From JANYLN01 sp041687575 (GTDB lineage Bacteria; Planctomycetota; Phycisphaerae; UBA1845; JANYLN01): a stretch of 12,505 nt of DNA. The stretch is from assembly GCA_041687575.1 (NCBI GenBank), contig JAWLBS010000139.1, positions 1 to 12,505 of the forward strand, given 5' to 3'. A model generated the notes under the pieces. It was not told where the DNA came from. It searched no databases and was given only the letters and a program-made list of their open reading frames with translations. A program made the position numbers and the translations under genes. Of the stretch, positions 1-5,558 are shown piece after piece. Each line of letters starts with the position of its first letter. Position 1 is the stretch's first letter.

Positions 1-1
1 C

Positions 2-817
2 GCGACCGCCGCGCTGGTCCGCATGCGGCTGCGCAAGTTCAAGGCCCACAAGCTCGACTTCGGCGAGAGCCTGCAGCGCAAGGGCTACACCGTCCGCGTG
101 ATCCCGGCCGGTCACATCTGCGGTTCGGCACAGCTGGTCGTCGAATCGCCCCGCTGGCGGTTCGTCTACACGGGCGATTTCAAACTGAGCGAGTCGCTGA
201 CCTGCCCGCCGGCCGAGGTGCTGCCGGCCGAGTGTGTGCTGATGGAATCGACCTTCGCCCACGCACGCTACACATTTCCGCCGGTGGAGGACCTGCGGCG
301 GCGGATCGTCGCGTTCGCCAAAGATGCGTTGGAGTGCGGCCGCACGCCGGTACTGCTCGGCTACGCGGTGGGCAAGGGGCCCGAGCTGGTCCGCATCCTC
401 CAGCAGGGCGGCGTGCCGGTTGTCGCGGGTCACCAGGTGTACCGCGCGGTCGAGGTGTACCGCCGATGCGGCGTGGCGTTCGAGCCGCTGGAGGGCTGGT
501 GGGGCCGGCGCGGTGCGGCTGCCCTGGTCACCACCCCCTACGCCTGGAACCGCACGGTTCGCACAGGCGACGACTGGCGGGTTGCGCTGGTGACCGGCTG
601 GGCGACCGACCAGCCGACGTTCGACTCGCTCCAGTACGACGCGATGATCCCGTTGAGCGACCACGCCGACTGGCCCGCCCTGTGGGAATACGTCCGCCGC
701 GCCAGCCCCCGCGAGACCTGCGTCGTCCACGGCAAGGCCTGGCCCTTCGCCCGCGCCCTGCGCGCCGAAGGTTACGAGGCCCGCGCCCTGCTGACGGCGG
801 AGGACGAACAAACGTGA
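2..817 (+). CDS. MBL-fold exonuclease-like protein (beta-CASP/ligase-associated type), 5' partial
   Basis: This is the C-terminal part of a metallo-beta-lactamase-fold nuclease of the COG1236 type, which includes the exonuclease often found beside Lhr helicase and ATP-dependent DNA ligase. Visible motifs are PAGHICGSAQ (metal His near base 113), YTGDFK (metal Asp at 176-178), ESTF, the SDHADW motif (656-673) and CVVHG near the end (His at 728-730). These match the later metal-binding motifs of the fold. The first motif, HxHxDH, is absent because the frame runs open through the window edge; the ATG at 23 is internal, since residues before it continue the same frame. About 60 N-terminal residues are probably missing. 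A metal-dependent DNA or RNA nuclease is the likely activity. No ligase or helicase gene follows it, so its partner, if any, lies upstream of the window. The family is well supported; the substrate is inferred. Confidence 0.85.
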   Translation, partial: ATAALVRMRLRKFKAHKLDFGESLQRKGYTVRVIPAGHICGSAQLVVESPRWRFVYTGDFKLSESLTCPPAEVLPAECVLMESTFAHARYTFPPVEDLRRRIVAFAKDALECGRTPVLLGYAVGKGPELVRILQQGGVPVVAGHQVYRAVEVYRRCGVAFEPLEGWWGRRGAAALVTTPYAWNRTVRTGDDWRVALVTGWATDQPTFDSLQYDAMIPLSDHADWPALWEYVRRASPRETCVVHGKAWPFARALRAEGYEARALLTAEDEQT

Positions 818-828
818 AATGCCGGTTG

Positions 829-855
829 CCATGGCCACGATGTTTGTGGCCATGG
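829..855 (+). terminator. 10-bp perfect hairpin just after the nuclease gene
   Basis: CCATGGCCAC (829-838) pairs perfectly with GTGGCCATGG (846-855) around a 7-base loop, starting 11 bases after the stop codon at 815-817. Its place fits a transcript end, but no run of T follows, so it may be a Rho-dependent or mRNA-stabilising 3' hairpin, or a dispersed palindrome. Confidence 0.4.
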
Positions 856-859
856 AATT

Positions 860-1028
860 CCGCGGATGGGTACCGCGCTCCTGGACAAACGGGAAGGAGC
901 CTGAAGCATAAGCGAGGGTGTCGTACCCCCGCGGATGCACCCCCGGAACCTATCGGGAAAGAGCCGCGATCGTGAGGTCGCGGTGATCTTCTGGATGAGC
1001 GGTGCGTTCCTTTGCGATACACCACTCG
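860..1028. other. Structured non-coding stretch, possible RNA element or remnant
   Basis: No convincing gene lies here, but several nested complementary segments do. GGGTAC (868-873) pairs with GTACCC (923-928) and encloses GCTCCT (877-882) with AGGAGC (895-900). CCCG (942-945) can pair with CGGG (954-957). An 8-bp stem (964-971 with 976-983, one G-T pair) is capped by a GNRA-type GTGA tetraloop, and AAGA (959-962) with TCTT (987-990) can extend it. GAG-GGTG (997-1004) can face CACC-CTC (1020-1027) with one mismatch. The 9-mer CCGCGGATG occurs at 860-868 and again at 929-937. It resembles no riboswitch or RNA family I can name with certainty. The tetraloop stem and the general look recall group II intron pieces, but I could not match a domain V. 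High GC makes chance pairing likely, so confidence is low. Confidence 0.3.
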
Positions 1029-1038
1029 TGCCAACAAG

Positions 1039-1073
1039 AAAAGGCCCGCGACGCTTGGCGCCGCGGGCCTTTT
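1039..1073 (-). terminator. Intrinsic terminator of the porin gene
   Basis: A 12-bp perfect stem (AAAAGGCCCGCG at 1039-1050 with its complement at 1062-1073) and an 11-base loop lie about 25 bases beyond the porin stop codon. Read on the minus strand, the stem ends in TTTT and is followed by CTTGTT. On the plus strand it ends in TTTT followed by GAGTTTTT. It can therefore stop transcription from both sides. Confidence 0.8.
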
Positions 1074-1097
1074 GAGTTTTTGCAGATTGCCTCGGGC

Positions 1098-2567
1098 TTA
1101 GAACGCCGCCTGCAGCTGCATCCGGAACATCACGATGTCATCGTTGATGTTATAGAAGTTCGCAGCGCCGCTCCGCACCGGCAGCTCGCTGATCGAGGTC
1201 ACGTCGGCCTGGATCTTCAGGTTGTGGCCGCGGATGTAGTAGTTCATGCCCCCGGCGAACTCCCAGACGTTGTCGCCTTCGATGTCCCACACGCCGCCCA
1301 CGCGGGCGACCGCTTCGAGCTTCTCGGGGACGATGAAGTAACCGGCCTGCACGTAGCCGCCCTGCTGGTGGCGGGTGGCGTCGCGTCTGCTCAGCAGCGC
1401 CAGCGGAGCCGTGTTGTTCTTCACGTCGATCATCCGCAGGAAGTACTCGGCGGTCAGCGAGAAGCCCAGGTACTTGAACGCCATGTCGGCGCCCCACTGG
1501 GCGATCTGCGTGTCCAGCGTATTGGCCAGGCCGTAGCCGCCCGGGCCGCCCCGCAGGAGGTCCGGAATCGCATACGGCAGGAGGAAGTTGCGGTTGTCGC
1601 CCTTGTTGGCGCTATAGGCGAAGGAGGTGCCCACATCCAGGGCCGGCTTCTTGTGGTACTCCAGATCCGGAATGCCCTTGAAGTCGGCGCCGAGCTTGTC
1701 GTACAGGACATGGTAGACGGCCCGTGCCGTCACCGCCGGATTCGTGTCCAGGCTGCGGAAGACATCAACCTCATCCCCGGCAGCAAAATTGGTGTCGATG
1801 CCGTTGGACAGCGCCACTCCGTAGTCCAGGCGCTTGTCCAGCACGCTGCCGTGCAGCATCGCCGTCATCGACCGGCCGGCGTTGAACAACTCGTTGGCCA
1901 GCGAACGATCGACGAACTGCAGACCGGCCGAACTGGTCGTCTCCTGGCGGCCGAACGGCAGCTTGAACACGCCGATCCGCAGCCCCATCTCGTCCCTGAA
2001 CTGATAGTTCACCCACGCATACTGCAGCGAAACGTCGTCGGTGCGGTCGGCCTTGAGCTCCAAGCGGTACGTGAAGGCGGGATCCCACATGTGTCCGCTG
2101 AAGGCCAGGCGAATGCGGTTGAACGCCAGATTGCTCCGGTCGCCCGTGTGCGTGCCGAACAGGGCGCTGCCCGGATCGCGGTTGCCGCCGTCCTTGCCGT
2201 AGAATGTGTACCGCGCCTGCATCCGGCCGTTGATCTTCAGCAGGAAGTCGTCGCCGCTGCGGATGAAGAACCCGTCCTTGTAGCCGGCGTTCAGCGGCAG
2301 CTGGTCGCGGAACTCCGGATCGCGGAACAGCTCCTGCACGACCCGCTTGATCTCCTCGACCCGCATCTGCTCGACGCCCGCGGCGCCTTGTGCGGCCAGC
2401 GTCTGCTGAAGCGAAGCGATCTGCTCCTGCTGGGCCTTGACCATCGACTCGAGCTGATTCATCCGGTCAGCAGTGCTGTCCGCCTGCCCCAGCGCAGCCG
2501 ACGCGCCCGTCAGACACAACGCCGCCGCCAGACCCGATACCGCGAGCCTACGCACTCTGTGTGACAC
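1098..2567 (-). CDS. Phosphate-selective porin, OprO/OprP family
   Basis: This is an outer-membrane beta-barrel of the Porin_O_P family, which passes anions such as phosphate or polyphosphate. The 489-residue product has a positively charged start (HRVRR), a hydrophobic segment and a likely cleavage site near residues 24-27 (ASA or ALG), giving a Sec signal peptide. Residues about 34-62 (from MNQLES, rich in Gln, Leu and Ala) look like a short coiled coil, as in many porins with periplasmic N-terminal helices. The barrel then shows alternating polar and aromatic strands, with features such as INGRMQARYTFYG, NRIRLAFSGHM and FKLPFGRQET, and ends in the outer-membrane signature QLQAAF with terminal Phe. 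The start is GTG at 2567, chosen for its ribosome site and signal peptide; the same frame stays open to an ATG at 2702 that would bury the signal. It lies downstream of an NtrC-type regulator on the same strand. The anion carried is not shown by the sequence. Confidence 0.87.
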   Translation of the reverse strand: MSHRVRRLAVSGLAAALCLTGASAALGQADSTADRMNQLESMVKAQQEQIASLQQTLAAQGAAGVEQMRVEEIKRVVQELFRDPEFRDQLPLNAGYKDGFFIRSGDDFLLKINGRMQARYTFYGKDGGNRDPGSALFGTHTGDRSNLAFNRIRLAFSGHMWDPAFTYRLELKADRTDDVSLQYAWVNYQFRDEMGLRIGVFKLPFGRQETTSSAGLQFVDRSLANELFNAGRSMTAMLHGSVLDKRLDYGVALSNGIDTNFAAGDEVDVFRSLDTNPAVTARAVYHVLYDKLGADFKGIPDLEYHKKPALDVGTSFAYSANKGDNRNFLLPYAIPDLLRGGPGGYGLANTLDTQIAQWGADMAFKYLGFSLTAEYFLRMIDVKNNTAPLALLSRRDATRHQQGGYVQAGYFIVPEKLEAVARVGGVWDIEGDNVWEFAGGMNYYIRGHNLKIQADVTSISELPVRSGAANFYNINDDIVMFRMQLQAAF

Positions 2568-2574
2568 TCCTGCT

Positions 2575-2581
2575 CTCCTTT
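2575..2581 (-). promoter_or_regulatory. Ribosome binding site that sets the porin GTG start
   Basis: AAAGGAG on the minus strand, seven bases before the GTG at 2567, is a strong Shine-Dalgarno sequence. It decides the start: the signal peptide then begins at residue 1. The upstream in-frame ATG at 2702 has no such support. Confidence 0.75.
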
Positions 2582-2786
2582 CCTGGTTTTGCCGGTCCAG
2601 CAAACCATCGTCAACCAAGGCAAACGGTACGCCCCGCCGGCGGTTGCCGTTCGGAGGCGTCAGTCTTCCCCCGGAAAGTTCAGATGCCTGCGACAATCGC
2701 ACGCACCGATTGCACTTATAGGTACAGAAAAATAGACGACTTCAGATTAATACACGTCGCGCCAACGTGTTTGAAGCATATAAGGC

Positions 2787-2830
2787 CCATCGCGTAACGT
2801 CAACTTACCGTAATGTTAATTGTGCGTTAG
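2787..2830 (-). promoter_or_regulatory. Four 11-bp direct repeats, candidate Pho-box-like operator
   Basis: Read on the minus strand, four consecutive 11-base units are CTAACGCACAA (2830-2820), TTAACATTACG (2819-2809), GTAAGTTGACG (2808-2798) and the weaker TTACGCGATGG (2797-2787). The 11-bp period and TTAACA-like cores resemble PhoB/PhoP operators, and the gene downstream is of a phosphate-porin family. A TTATAT -10 candidate follows at 2783-2778. The units are imperfect and the assignment is inferred from spacing and context. Confidence 0.35.
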
Positions 2831-2943
2831 TGCCTTCGTAACTCTCGCCGCCCGACCCGGGCACGCTCGCGCCATCTATCGGCCACAACGGACGGTTCGA
2901 TTGATATGACCTGCAGCAGCGGCCGCCCCGGCCACGACGGCGA

Positions 2944-4233
2944 TCACTCGCCGCCGGTCTGACCTTTCGACGTGAAGCCGTACTTGTTCAACTTGTCCCG
3001 CAGCGTGGTCCGCGGCACCCCCAGAAGGACCGCCGCCATCGCCTGGTTCTGGTTCGTCCGCGCCAGCGCCGCGGCGATCAGGTCCCGCTCGACCCCCTCG
3101 ACCGTACTGATCAGATCGACGGGCAGCCTCGCGCCCGCATCCGCCGTCGCGACCGGCCGACCCACCGCCTGAAGGATCGGCAAGTGCCGCAGTTCCAGTA
3201 TCTTGCCATCAGCTAACCGCGCCGCCCGTTCCAGGACCAGCCGCAGCTGCCGGATGTTGCCCGGCCAGTCGTACTCCCGCAGCGCCCGCAGCGCCGCAGC
3301 GGTTACACGCGGGGCCTCGCCGGCCGCCAGCCGTCCGAGGATCTGCTCGACCAGAAGCGGAATGTCCCTGCGCCTCGCCGCCAGCGGCACGGCTGGCAGC
3401 ACCACCTCCAGGCACGCCGCCAGGCGCCGGTCCAGCCGACCCGCCTGTGCCAGGTCCCCGGGCGCATCCGGCAGGGTAACCATGATGCGAGGGCTCTTAT
3501 CGGACCCCGTCGACAGCAACCGCACCAGCAGCTCCTGCTCACCGGCGGCCAGGGCCTGCGGGTCGGCCACCACCACCGTCCCGCCCGCGCCCGAGGCGGA
3601 CGCCCCCTGCAGCCGCCCGCGAACCTGTTCGGCCGGCAGGTGCCCCGCCTCCACGATCAGGCATTCGCCTCCCCGTCCGGACATCTCATGGATCTGCCCG
3701 GCCAGAAACCGGCGTCCGCTGCCCGCCGGACCGTAGATCGCAATGGGCACGCTGGTGTCCGCCAGGTCCGCGGCCTTTCGCAACGAAGCCGCCACCGCCG
3801 GTTCGACCGACGCGCACGCCCCCAGCCGCACGGGCCCTGGGTTATCCGACGGCACGGGCATCCATGGCGCCAGGCGGGCATGCAGGCTGCCGACCTCCGT
3901 TGACTTTGCCAGGAAGTCCACTGCCCCCGCCCGCATCGCCTCGACCGCCTGATCGACCATCGCATTGGCCGCCATGGCCACAATCGGCAGGCCGGGCTGC
4001 AGCGCGCGGCTCCGCTCGATCACGTCCGCCCCGTGCATATCCTCTAATTGCAGATCCACGACCGCCGCATCGAAAGCCCGCCGGGCGAGCAGGGCCAGCG
4101 CCTCCTGGCCGGTCCGCACCGTCTGGACTTCCCAACCCATCCGCTCCAGTTCGGCCCGATGGGTCGCCCGACTGGCCGCGTCGGGGTCGGCGATCAGTAC
4201 GCTGATGATCGGCGGGAGGTTTGCTGCGTCCAT
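2944..4233 (-). CDS. Degenerate NtrC-family response regulator (REC-AAA-Fis HTH)
   Basis: The 429-residue protein has the three domains of an NtrC-type activator. The receiver (residues about 10-120) keeps the phospho-acceptor Asp60 (VVDLQLEDM) and Lys110, but the Thr/Ser switch residue reads Ala88 (VAMAAN) and the acidic pair reads Asp16-Pro17-Asp18. The AAA domain (about 137-365) has a Walker A-like GPAGSGRR (168-175) with Arg at the usual Lys. It has no GAFTGA loop (GRLQGASASGAG at 206-217), and Walker B reads VVVADPQ (220-226) instead of a hydrophobic run ending in Asp-Glu. It still keeps PLAARRRDIP and YDWPGNIRQL (321-330). A Fis-type helix-turn-helix (AAVLLGVPRTTLRDKLNKYGF region) ends the protein. 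It probably binds DNA but is unlikely to remodel sigma-54 holoenzyme. The ATG at 4233 follows GAGG by seven bases. The porin gene follows on the same strand and is the obvious candidate target. Confidence 0.87.
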   Translation of the reverse strand: MDAANLPPIISVLIADPDAASRATHRAELERMGWEVQTVRTGQEALALLARRAFDAAVVDLQLEDMHGADVIERSRALQPGLPIVAMAANAMVDQAVEAMRAGAVDFLAKSTEVGSLHARLAPWMPVPSDNPGPVRLGACASVEPAVAASLRKAADLADTSVPIAIYGPAGSGRRFLAGQIHEMSGRGGECLIVEAGHLPAEQVRGRLQGASASGAGGTVVVADPQALAAGEQELLVRLLSTGSDKSPRIMVTLPDAPGDLAQAGRLDRRLAACLEVVLPAVPLAARRRDIPLLVEQILGRLAAGEAPRVTAAALRALREYDWPGNIRQLRLVLERAARLADGKILELRHLPILQAVGRPVATADAGARLPVDLISTVEGVERDLIAAALARTNQNQAMAAVLLGVPRTTLRDKLNKYGFTSKGQTGGE

Positions 4234-4430
4234 TCGGATTCCTCGCTTCCCAAGTGTCTCTTGTCGAGGCCCCATCTTATCAGACCCGGCCGCAAAAAGG
4301 CACCCGACCCGCCTGATCCGCCTTTGAGGCAGGGCTTGCCGTCCCGGAATGTCTCGATTTCGCGAGTTTCGCTTATCGGGCCCAGGCCCCGGCGGTGGTC
4401 GACGCGGCCTCAGACAGCTATGATTTTGTG

Positions 4431-4447
4431 TAACCGTCGGGCGGTTA
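4431..4447. promoter_or_regulatory. Inverted repeat TAACCG-N5-CGGTTA, possible operator
   Basis: TAACCG (4431-4436) and CGGTTA (4442-4447) are perfect inverted halves with a 5-base spacer. They lie in the divergent promoter region, just downstream of the -10-like TATGAT. The symmetry and place suit a dimeric regulator, but a 6-bp repeat can arise by chance. Confidence 0.3.
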
Positions 4448-4577
4448 AGGGGCGTGCCGCAGCGGGTTGCGCCTCGCATTTGTTGACGTGAAACTTAAGA
4501 GGCCCTCGGGGCTGGCCGATACACACGCGCCACCGCCAAAGGGCCGGGAAGGTTCCCGCCATGGTGATGGACAGCAA

Positions 4578-4583
4578 GGGAGG
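4578..4583 (+). promoter_or_regulatory. Ribosome binding site favouring the ATG at 4591
   Basis: GGGAGG lies seven bases before the ATG at 4591. The ATGs at 4561 and 4567, in the same frame, have only GGAAGG about eight bases before the first of them. If 4561 were used, ten extra residues (MVMDSKGGEA) of no recognisable function would be added. Confidence 0.6.
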
Positions 4584-4590
4584 CGAGGCC

Positions 4591-5298
4591 ATGTTACGAC
4601 AAAGGGCTGCACCCCTGCCGAACGTCCTGCTCGACGTCGACACCCAGTACGATCTGTTCACGCAGGACGGGCACCGCCCTGTCCGCAATCTGGACATCCT
4701 AGAGAATATACAGCATGTATTCCGCTGGGCGCGGCATTGCCGGCTGACGGTCATCTCCAGCGTTGATTTCCACCGACCGACCGACCCTCCGCGAGATGTG
4801 CCCCAGCACTGCCTGGCCGGCACACAGGGCGTCCGCAAGCTCGGATTCACGCTGCTGCCCCGCCGGACGCTGATCCAGACGGACGACACGATCAACCTGC
4901 CTCACGACGTGCTGTTGCGGTACCGGCAGGTCCTGTTCCTCAAGCGCGGCGACGACCTGACCCGTAATCCCAAGGCCGACCGCCTGCTCAGCGAGATCCG
5001 CGTGGCCAGTTTCATCGCCATCGGCGCCGGCCTGGAGGAATCGATTCGCACCGTCGCGCTGGCCCTGCTCGCCCGCCGCCAGAGCGTCTGGCTGGTCACT
5101 GACGCCTGCGGCTACTGGGACGCCCAGGCCGCCGACCTGGCCGCCAAGCAGCTCGCCGCCAAGGGCGCCCGCCTGATCACCACCGACGAACTGGTCCATA
5201 TCAAGCCGGACCTGTCTCGCCTGCGCCGCTCGATCCTGCTGCGAAAGAAGCTCCGCGTCGACTCCGACCGCCCGACCCTCGGCTCGCCCAACTGCTGA
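4591..5298 (+). CDS. Isochorismatase-fold cysteine-hydrolase family protein with Ser in place of Cys
   Basis: The 235-residue protein has the isochorismatase-like fold, whose members hydrolyse amides or vinyl ethers (isochorismate, nicotinamide, carbamates) with an Asp-Lys-Cys triad. The Asp is in LLDVDTQYDLF (Asp17). The family motif HCLAGTQG is present (73-80). The Lys is Lys118 in VLFLKRGDD. At the usual Cys position, after a strand reading FIAIGAG, the sequence is LEESIRTVALAL, so Ser151 (codon TCG at 5041-5043) replaces the nucleophile. VWLVTDACG (166-174) is the next conserved strand, and the Cys at 173 is not in the nucleophile position. The C-terminal tail from about 190 is long and basic (LRRSILLRKKLRVD). 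With Ser, the protein may be a weak or altered hydrolase or a binding protein. The substrate is unknown and no pathway gene lies next to it; the SulP gene follows after 260 bases. Confidence 0.83.
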   Translation: MLRQRAAPLPNVLLDVDTQYDLFTQDGHRPVRNLDILENIQHVFRWARHCRLTVISSVDFHRPTDPPRDVPQHCLAGTQGVRKLGFTLLPRRTLIQTDDTINLPHDVLLRYRQVLFLKRGDDLTRNPKADRLLSEIRVASFIAIGAGLEESIRTVALALLARRQSVWLVTDACGYWDAQAADLAAKQLAAKGARLITTDELVHIKPDLSRLRRSILLRKKLRVDSDRPTLGSPNC

Positions 5299-5349
5299 GG
5301 CCGCTATGCGGGTTCGGTCCTGCGTCCCCGCTACGGCAAAGCCGTCGTC

Positions 5350-5396
5350 TGACGAAGCCGGACATGTCACGGCGTAGTCGCTGTTTGACGAAGCCG
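5350..5396 (+). repeat. Two copies of TGACGAAGCCG, 36 bases apart
   Basis: TGACGAAGCCG occurs at 5350-5360 and 5386-5396, each preceded by a related GTCG-containing stretch; between them is GGCGTAGTCG, a looser relative. The block lies between genes and beside the next repeat. It looks like a decaying dispersed intergenic repeat rather than a gene or operator. Confidence 0.5.
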
Positions 5397-5434
5397 CAAG
5401 CAGGGCCGTGCCGTTGCCTTCCCGGCGCTGCCCG

Positions 5435-5468
5435 GTTGTCATCCTGAACGAAGTGAAGGATCTCTGCC
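5435..5468. repeat. Dispersed intergenic repeat (TCATCCTGAACGAAG type)
   Basis: The segment starts GTTGTCATCCTGAACG and continues AAGTGAAGGATCTCTGCC. ATCCT (5441-5445) and AGGAT (5457-5461) form inverted ends. Near-identical elements (TCATCCTGAGCGAAGCGAAGGAT and variants) are, from general knowledge, very common between genes of many environmental bacteria. Read backwards they encode the familiar spurious peptide ILHFVQDDN, which is visible here on the minus strand. Function is unknown. Confidence 0.7.
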
Positions 5469-5521
5469 AAGCGGGGCATAGGGCCCCTCACACCCCCCGT
5501 TGCAGTCTGCCGGCAAAGCCT

Positions 5522-5548
5522 CTATCCTGCGAAATCGCCTGAGGATAG
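5522..5548 (+). promoter_or_regulatory. Hairpin touching the SulP ribosome binding site
   Basis: CTATCCT (5522-5528) pairs perfectly with AGGATAG (5542-5548). The SulP Shine-Dalgarno AGGAG begins at 5547, seven bases before the ATG at 5559, so the stem overlaps its first bases and CCT could also pair with AGG. This might limit translation. It is a short stem and may be a chance feature. Confidence 0.35.
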
Positions 5549-5558
5549 GAGCGCTTGC

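Larger units (their letters stand above)
2568..2943 (-). promoter_or_regulatory. Upstream region of the porin gene (376 bases, no gene)
   Basis: This region between the regulator's stop and the porin's start holds no gene. Its middle (about 2710-2840) is clearly more AT-rich than the rest of the window, as expected for a promoter. On the minus strand possible -10 elements are TTATAT (2783-2778) and, nearer the gene, TATAAG in the 2715-2720 area; neither has a good -35 box. An inverted repeat ACACG (2752-2756)/CGTGT (2766-2770) with a 9-base spacer lies between them. The array of 11-bp repeats is listed separately. No sigma-54 promoter with correct GG-GC spacing was found. Confidence 0.6.
4234..4590. 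promoter_or_regulatory. Divergent intergenic region (357 bases, no gene)
   Basis: The regulator (minus) and the isochorismatase-fold gene (plus) start on either side, so both promoters should be here. I saw no strong -35/-10 pair. TATGAT at 4419-4424 (plus) is a -10-like hexamer with only a weak -35, and TTGACG at 4482-4487 has no good partner. The inverted repeat at 4431-4447 is listed separately. Open frames here look like shadows of the GC bias. Confidence 0.5.

Noticed and set aside
860..1028. tRNA, SRP RNA or a known riboswitch in the structured stretch
   Set aside because: No T-loop consensus, no SRP core motif, and no conserved riboswitch core (TPP, cobalamin, c-di-GMP) could be matched by eye.
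1002..2564. A 520-codon open frame on the plus strand opposite the porin
   Set aside because: It mirrors the porin codons in high-GC DNA. It has no domain-like pattern and is rich in Val, Arg, Gln and His, as antisense frames often are; the porin side has a signal peptide, strands and a terminal Phe.
2590..2630. Sigma-54 promoter upstream of the porin (GG and GC elements in the TTGGTTGACGATGGTTTGCT area)
   Set aside because: The GG and GC are about 15 bases apart instead of 12, and the cores are poor matches. The regulator next door also lacks GAFTGA.
2568..2702. N-terminal extension of the porin to the ATG at 2702
   Set aside because: It would put 45 residues before the signal peptide, whereas GTG at 2567 has a strong ribosome site and places the signal at the start.
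4234..4479. N-terminal extension of the regulator to 4479
   Set aside because: The added residues are rich in Pro and Arg and resemble no domain. The ATG at 4233 has a ribosome site and starts just before the receiver.
5201..5491. A 96-codon minus-strand frame ending the isochorismatase region
   Set aside because: Its start encodes ILHFVQDDN, the known spurious product of a dispersed repeat, and the rest is antisense to a real gene.
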